Shown piece after piece: positions 34,403-37,723 of a stretch of DNA of 37,723 nt. Numbering within the stretch: position 1 is the first letter of the stretch; each line of letters begins with the position of its first letter. The notes beneath the pieces are model-generated. The model did not search any database. It saw nothing but the letters and a program-made list of their open reading frames with translations, and was not told the DNA's origin. Location of the stretch: NCBI GenBank assembly GCA_947624245.1, contig CANQJL010000025.1:1-37723 (forward strand). Reading direction: 5' to 3'. The DNA is from an uncultured Acetatifactor sp. (GTDB lineage: Bacteria; Bacillota; Clostridia; Lachnospirales; Lachnospiraceae). The translations under genes and the position numbers were made by a program.

Positions 34403-34445
34403 CGACTTTGTCGCCTTTGACGCCTTGTGTTTAATAAAAATTAAC
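34403..34445 (-). promoter_or_regulatory. Palindromes in the pot-operon leader, possible operators
   Basis: Two inverted repeats lie between the promoter and the XRE-cupin gene. CGAC-TTT-GTCG (34403-34413) is a perfect 4+4 palindrome within a stretch of related GTCAAAGG/GACAAAG/CGAAAGG units. TTAAT-AAAA-ATTAA (34431-34444) is a 5+5 palindrome. Either could bind the XRE regulator; no consensus is known to me. Confidence 0.35.
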
Positions 34446-34470
34446 TAAAAGTTTATATGCACTGACTTCC

Positions 34471-34498
34471 ATTATACATATACTGAACATAAAGTCAA
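34471..34498 (-). promoter_or_regulatory. Promoter of the XRE-potABCD operon
   Basis: TTGACT (34498-34493) and a perfect TATAAT (34476-34471) on the minus strand are 16 bases apart. Transcription would start about 90 bases before the regulator ATG, leaving a leader that contains both palindromes. Confidence 0.7.
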
Positions 34499-34536
34499 CT
34501 ATTATTTTACATAGGCTTATCCTGCGATTCCGCGCT

Positions 34537-34567
34537 AAAAAAACAAAGAGCGGAACTGTCCCGCTCT
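34537..34567 (-). terminator. Terminator after the 112-residue hypothetical gene
   Basis: AGAGCGGGA-CAG-TTCCGCTCT on the minus strand forms nine pairs with one G-T, followed by TTGTTTTTTT. It lies about 50 bases after the stop codon and isolates this gene from the pot operon promoter. Confidence 0.85.
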
Positions 34568-34618
34568 CTGTCATATGACTGTATTCATTTACCTCACATC
34601 GCACTGCCGCGCCGTTTT

Positions 34619-34957
34619 CTACAGATCCAATTCCTGCTGAGTGTATGTTTCCTCGCCGATCAGCCCGATTCCCACGAACACGGCCCATACATACGGAGCC
34701 CCGTACATATTCAGCGACTTGGGGCCCACGATCTTTTTCGCCGCATTCTCACCGCACTGATCCGCCTTCAGCTTCTCGTAAGCCTTCTCAAAGGTGCTCC
34801 GCGTAACGGAGCGCTCCCGCCTGTCGGTAAAAAGCTCACCGCCCTTGATACTATAAGTAAAAGGAAGACCCTTCTTGGTCAGAAAGCGCTTCCCCTGGTT
34901 CTCCCGAATCACATTCCACAGCTCTTCCACTGGAATTGACGATGCATTAAATTTCAT
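34619..34957 (-). CDS. Conserved-looking small protein of unknown function
   Basis: A 112-residue protein I do not recognise. It begins MKFNASSIPVEELWNVI, has KRFLTKKGLPFTYSIKGGELF (23-43) and RSVTRSTFEKAY (49-60), suggestive of a small alpha/beta fold, and ends with GPKSLNMYGAPYVWAVFVGIGLI (about 78-100), which is hydrophobic but contains Gly-Pro-Tyr turns and is too interrupted to be a confident membrane helix. It carries its own strong promoter and terminator, and GGAGTGAG precedes the ATG, so it is a real single-gene unit. The RR/K-rich middle might bind nucleic acid, but this is not supported by any motif. Confidence 0.75.
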   Translation of the reverse strand: MKFNASSIPVEELWNVIRENQGKRFLTKKGLPFTYSIKGGELFTDRRERSVTRSTFEKAYEKLKADQCGENAAKKIVGPKSLNMYGAPYVWAVFVGIGLIGEETYTQQELDL

Positions 34958-35001
34958 AGAATCTCACTCCGAACACTTTAGTGATAATAAATCCTATTAG
35001 C

Positions 35002-35030
35002 ATCGTACTAGCAACCGCAGATATTGTCAA
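35002..35030 (-). promoter_or_regulatory. Strong promoter for the 112-residue gene
   Basis: A perfect TTGACA (35030-35025) and TACGAT (35007-35002) are 17 bases apart on the minus strand. The leader to the ATG at 34957 is about 40 bases. Confidence 0.75.
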
Positions 35031-35068
35031 CCTGAAAAGCGCAACCATGCGGCCGCGTTTTTAACTAT

Positions 35069-36478
35069 TCAGGACAGGGGCGGTTCTTCCCCGGCTGCCG
35101 CTGCCGCTTTTTCTTCGGCCGCCGCTTTGGGCTTGACGATAGATTTCGTTTTCCATTTCCCTTGAAAATATCTGGCCACGCAGACCAGTGCCGTTGTGGC
35201 CCAGGTAACTCCCGTGGTGACCCAGATGCCCCAGTAGCCCAGTGCGGGAATGTGGGTGAAGATCTGGGAATACAAAATTCGGCAGGTCACCTCCGTCACG
35301 CCGTTGATCATGGAGAAAGCGGCGTCGCCGCAGCCGTTGAGCAGGGCGCGGGGCACATAGATCATGCCGAGTCCGAAATAGCACAGACTGGTGATGCGGA
35401 GGGCTTTATAGCCGATATCTATCACCTCCTGCTCCTTTACGAAGATTCCCACGATCTTCGGTCCGAGCAGATATGCCACAGGTATCAGCAGCAAACTGAA
35501 GATCAGAACTATCAGCGTACACTGCACAAATCCCTTCTTTACACGGTCGATCTTGTTGGCGCCCAGATTTTGACCGGAGTAGGTCGTCAGAGCCGCCGAC
35601 AGGGACGTGTATGGCTGCTGTACGATCTGCTCCACCCGATTGGTGATGGTAAACGCCGCCATGACCGTATCGCCGAAGCTGTTCACTACGCCCTGCAGCA
35701 CCATGCAGGAAACGGCGATCATGGAATTCTGAAGCGCCACCGGCACACCGAGCCGAAAGGATTTCTCTATGATGGCCTTGTGCGGCTTCAGCTCCTCCTT
35801 GGTCAGGCGAAAATACGGAACCTTCTGATAGGCGTAGATCAGGCAGGTAACAGCGGATACCACCTGCGCGATAATGGTGGCGAGAGCCACGCCGAACACG
35901 TCCCAGTGAAGCAGCAGCACAAAAGCCAGATCCAGAGCAACATTGACAATGCTGGACAGGATCAGAAAATACAGCGGGGTCTTGGAATCGCCCAGCGCCC
36001 TCAGGATAGCGGCGATACCGTTGTACAGCGCAATGCCCGTAATGCCGGCGCAGGTGACGCGCATATATAAGATGGAATCACCGATAATATTCTCCGGCGT
36101 CAACAGAAGCCTTAAAAGAGAAGGCGCCACCAGAATACCCACCAGGCTCATGAACAACGCCGCCGCGATCAGCACATAGAAGGAATTGGCAATGGTGCTG
36201 CGCACATTCTGCTCGTCCTTCGCCCCGAAGTACTGTGACACGATGATCCCGATGCCGATGGCAAGTCCCGCGCTCAGAGAAAAGAACAGAAAATTCATCG
36301 AGCCGCAGGTTCCCACAGCCGCCAGCGCGTCCTTTCCCACAAAATTTCCGACCACAATGGAATCTACCATATTATACAGCTGCTGAAAAAGGTTGCCGAT
36401 CAACAGCGGCAGCGCAAATTTCAAGATATGTTTCGTCGGACTTCCCGTGGTCATGTCCGTGATATTTTTCGTATTCAT
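35069..36478 (-). CDS. MATE family efflux transporter
   Basis: A 469-residue, 12-helix multidrug and toxic compound extrusion protein. Both MatE repeats are visible: the first begins LKFALPLLIGNLFQQLYNMVDSIVVG (19-44) and the second near 245-270 with LGVPVALQNSMIAVSCMVLQGVVN. The AILRALGDSKTPLYF region and RALLNGCGDAAFSMINGVTEV are typical of the Firmicutes DinF/NorM-like branch. MATE proteins export cationic compounds using sodium or proton gradients. The last 30 residues are rich in Ala, Glu and Lys and form a soluble tail. It is divergent from an AraC regulator, a pairing that suggests inducible expression. Confidence 0.93.
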   Translation of the reverse strand: MNTKNITDMTTGSPTKHILKFALPLLIGNLFQQLYNMVDSIVVGNFVGKDALAAVGTCGSMNFLFFSLSAGLAIGIGIIVSQYFGAKDEQNVRSTIANSFYVLIAAALFMSLVGILVAPSLLRLLLTPENIIGDSILYMRVTCAGITGIALYNGIAAILRALGDSKTPLYFLILSSIVNVALDLAFVLLLHWDVFGVALATIIAQVVSAVTCLIYAYQKVPYFRLTKEELKPHKAIIEKSFRLGVPVALQNSMIAVSCMVLQGVVNSFGDTVMAAFTITNRVEQIVQQPYTSLSAALTTYSGQNLGANKIDRVKKGFVQCTLIVLIFSLLLIPVAYLLGPKIVGIFVKEQEVIDIGYKALRITSLCYFGLGMIYVPRALLNGCGDAAFSMINGVTEVTCRILYSQIFTHIPALGYWGIWVTTGVTWATTALVCVARYFQGKWKTKSIVKPKAAAEEKAAAAAGEEPPLS

Positions 36479-36530
36479 CGCTACACTCCTCAGCGCACCT
36501 TCGCGCGCATAAACTCTTCACCACTGACAA

Positions 36531-36539
36531 ATTATATCA
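36531..36539 (-). promoter_or_regulatory. Extended -10 promoter for the MATE gene
   Basis: TGATATAAT (36539-36531) on the minus strand is a perfect extended -10 without a clear -35, as expected for a promoter that needs an activator such as the divergent AraC protein. The rest of the 232-base spacer is AT-rich; on the plus strand a short bulged GTCT/AGAC hairpin lies near 36668-36688 before the AraC gene, and its promoter is not evident. Confidence 0.5.
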
Positions 36540-36710
36540 CTGTTTGCTTTACAGGCTACCTATACTTTGTCGTTTATTGCTTATTTTTTGCGATTTTTAT
36601 TTTATAAAATTTTGGCATAAGCTTGATTTTTCCCCCGTTATTAAGTAATTTGTATAGAGAAGGTCCGTCTGTGCCGGTCGGCAGACACCGCTATGGAGGA
36701 GAAGCAAAAA

Positions 36711-37586
36711 ATGAACAATCCGGAATATCGAAGCACCTATGAAAACTTACTGTACAACGGCCTGATCAATGTGATCGACCCGAAAGACTTTCCCCGTTCC
36801 TTTCCCATACACTGGCACAAGCATGTGGAGATGGCGGTGATGCCGGAGGATACCGACGCCAAGCGGCTTCCGGTCATGCGTGTCAATCAGACCGTTTACC
36901 GGCTTGCTCCCGGCGATATCCTGTTCATCTGGCCCGGCGAGGTACATGAGACGGTGGAAAATGAACAAAGCCGGCTGATCGGTCTGCAGTTTTCCTCCAC
37001 CATATTGAATGAGCTGCCGGACTTTACGCCGTTCATACATCTCTTTCGCACCTTCCACCACATACGCCCGTCGGACACACCGGAGCTCGCGCAGCGAATG
37101 CAGGCGCATGTGCGGCACATTTTGTCCATTCAGCAAAACAGAGAGACCTTCTCAGGCGTGGAGACTTTGATCTGCCTGTATGAAATGTTCATGGACTTCG
37201 GCACCCACATCAAGAACAACGTGATGCAGGATACGCCGCAGCACACCCAGGGATCCGGCAGAACCTTTGAAAAGATCAGCGTCGCATGCAGCTATATCAT
37301 CGAAAACTGTGACAGGGAGCTGACCTTGGAGTCCACCGCGGACCATATCGGCTTCAGCGCCTGCTATTTTTCCAGAATCTTTAAGCAGGTCACAAATTAT
37401 AACTTTGTGGAATACCTGACGCTGCAGAGGATCAAACGCGCCCAGACGCTTCTGGCCGATTCGGAGAAGACCATCACGGAAATCTCCTATCAGGCGGGCT
37501 TTAAGAGCATTTCTACCTTCAACCGCGTCTTCCGGCATTACAGGGGCTGCTCTCCCAGCGAATACAGAAAATATTATCTGAACTGA
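36711..37586 (+). CDS. AraC family transcriptional regulator with cupin sensor domain
   Basis: A 291-residue regulator. The N-terminal cupin domain (about 20-130) includes FPIHWHKHVEMAVM (about 28-41) and DILFIWPGEVHETVE, the usual small-ligand pocket. The C-terminal 100 residues carry the two AraC helix-turn-helix motifs: LTLESTADHIGFSACYFSRIFK and ITEISYQAGFKSISTFNRVFRHYRGCSPSEYRK. ATG at 36711 has GGAGGAGAAG just before it; the frame is open six codons earlier but that start overlaps the ribosome site. It is divergent from the MATE exporter and probably controls it, though carbohydrate genes outside the window are also possible. A strong terminator follows. Confidence 0.92.
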   Translation: MNNPEYRSTYENLLYNGLINVIDPKDFPRSFPIHWHKHVEMAVMPEDTDAKRLPVMRVNQTVYRLAPGDILFIWPGEVHETVENEQSRLIGLQFSSTILNELPDFTPFIHLFRTFHHIRPSDTPELAQRMQAHVRHILSIQQNRETFSGVETLICLYEMFMDFGTHIKNNVMQDTPQHTQGSGRTFEKISVACSYIIENCDRELTLESTADHIGFSACYFSRIFKQVTNYNFVEYLTLQRIKRAQTLLADSEKTITEISYQAGFKSISTFNRVFRHYRGCSPSEYRKYYLN

Positions 37587-37618
37587 AAAATTGTGTCTAC
37601 CCTCCGAGTGTTCAAAAA

Positions 37619-37645
37619 GCGGCAGCAATGGGCTGCCGCTTTTTT
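37619..37645 (+). terminator. Terminator after the AraC gene
   Basis: GCGGCAGC and GCTGCCGC form a perfect 8-bp stem with a five-base loop, flanked by AAAAA and followed by TTTTTT. Confidence 0.9.
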
Positions 37646-37682
37646 CATGCAACAATTTAAAATAAAATGTTGCATCGGGTTT

Positions 37683-37723
37683 ATGGGAAAGGATCGGATG
37701 CGAAAGCTTAAAAGTCAGGGCCC
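37683..37723 (+). CDS. Possible start of a gene running off the right edge
   Basis: After the terminator, in-frame ATGs at 37683 and 37698 open a frame that reaches the window end (MGKDRMRKLKSQG from the first). The second has GGAAAGGA close before it. Only 13-14 codons are visible, so neither identity nor reality of the gene can be judged. Confidence 0.25.
   Translation, partial: MGKDRMRKLKSQG

Noticed and set aside
35031..35068. Possible terminator after the MATE gene
   Set aside because: A GCG/CGC pairing around GCGGCCGC followed by TTTT is too weak and poorly spaced.

Overview
The window reads as a core chromosomal stretch from a Clostridia-class Firmicute, most like a Lachnospiraceae relative. 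This is inferred from the hprK-murB-rapZ-whiA-crh type cluster, the short type-3 prolyl-tRNA synthetase under a T-box, MecA, NiaR, an ECF-type S component, sigma-A-like promoters with 16-18 nt spacers and strong purine Shine-Dalgarno sites. Base composition is moderately GC-rich, except for a visibly AT-richer patch at about 21.1-24.3 kb. I see no rRNA, tRNA, CRISPR array, insertion sequence, integrase or phage gene.

Layout. (1) 89-10337, all minus: transcription runs ftsH > uvrC > hprK > ROK glucokinase > murB > rapZ > whiA > crh-like HPr, with a terminator after the last gene and a diacylglycerol-kinase-like gene beyond it. HprK and an HPr paralogue lie in one unit. The paralogue carries Glu at position 15 instead of the PTS histidine but keeps Ser46, so it looks like a purely regulatory, Crh-type partner of HprK. 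(2) 10550-14814, plus: DUF1846 protein, CTP synthase, SLC13-type permease. (3) 14863-16794, minus: trmB > trxA (CPPC active site) > yitT. It is divergent from a D,D-carboxypeptidase (16921-18447), and the two promoters share almost the same -35 bases. (4) 18449-26464, minus: mecA, TrpB2-like enzyme, two large GT-C-like membrane proteins, then proS behind a complete T-box, then a DEDDh exonuclease with a Cys4 element. (5) niaR (plus), followed by a compact intergenic element with a strong terminator hairpin. (6) 27502-34374, minus: an operon of XRE-cupin regulator > potA > potB > potC > potD > a 632-residue GNAT-like protein with two C-terminal membrane helices > a ThiT-like S component. (7) A stand-alone 112-residue gene of unknown function with its own promoter and terminator. 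(8) A MATE exporter divergent from an AraC regulator, and the possible first codons of one more gene at the right edge.

How the parts connect. The first operon joins membrane proteolysis, excision repair, carbon catabolite signalling, wall precursor synthesis and division control. The pot operon looks like a self-regulated polyamine uptake system with two unexpected passengers: a membrane-anchored acetyltransferase-like protein and a ThiT-like protein whose pocket residues differ from what I recall of thiamine-binding ThiT. That tail of the pot operon is the best candidate here for undescribed biology. The Glu15 HPr and the small intergenic element at 27.33-27.49 kb come next. Everything rests on reading the sequence and knowledge of the families; no database search was run.
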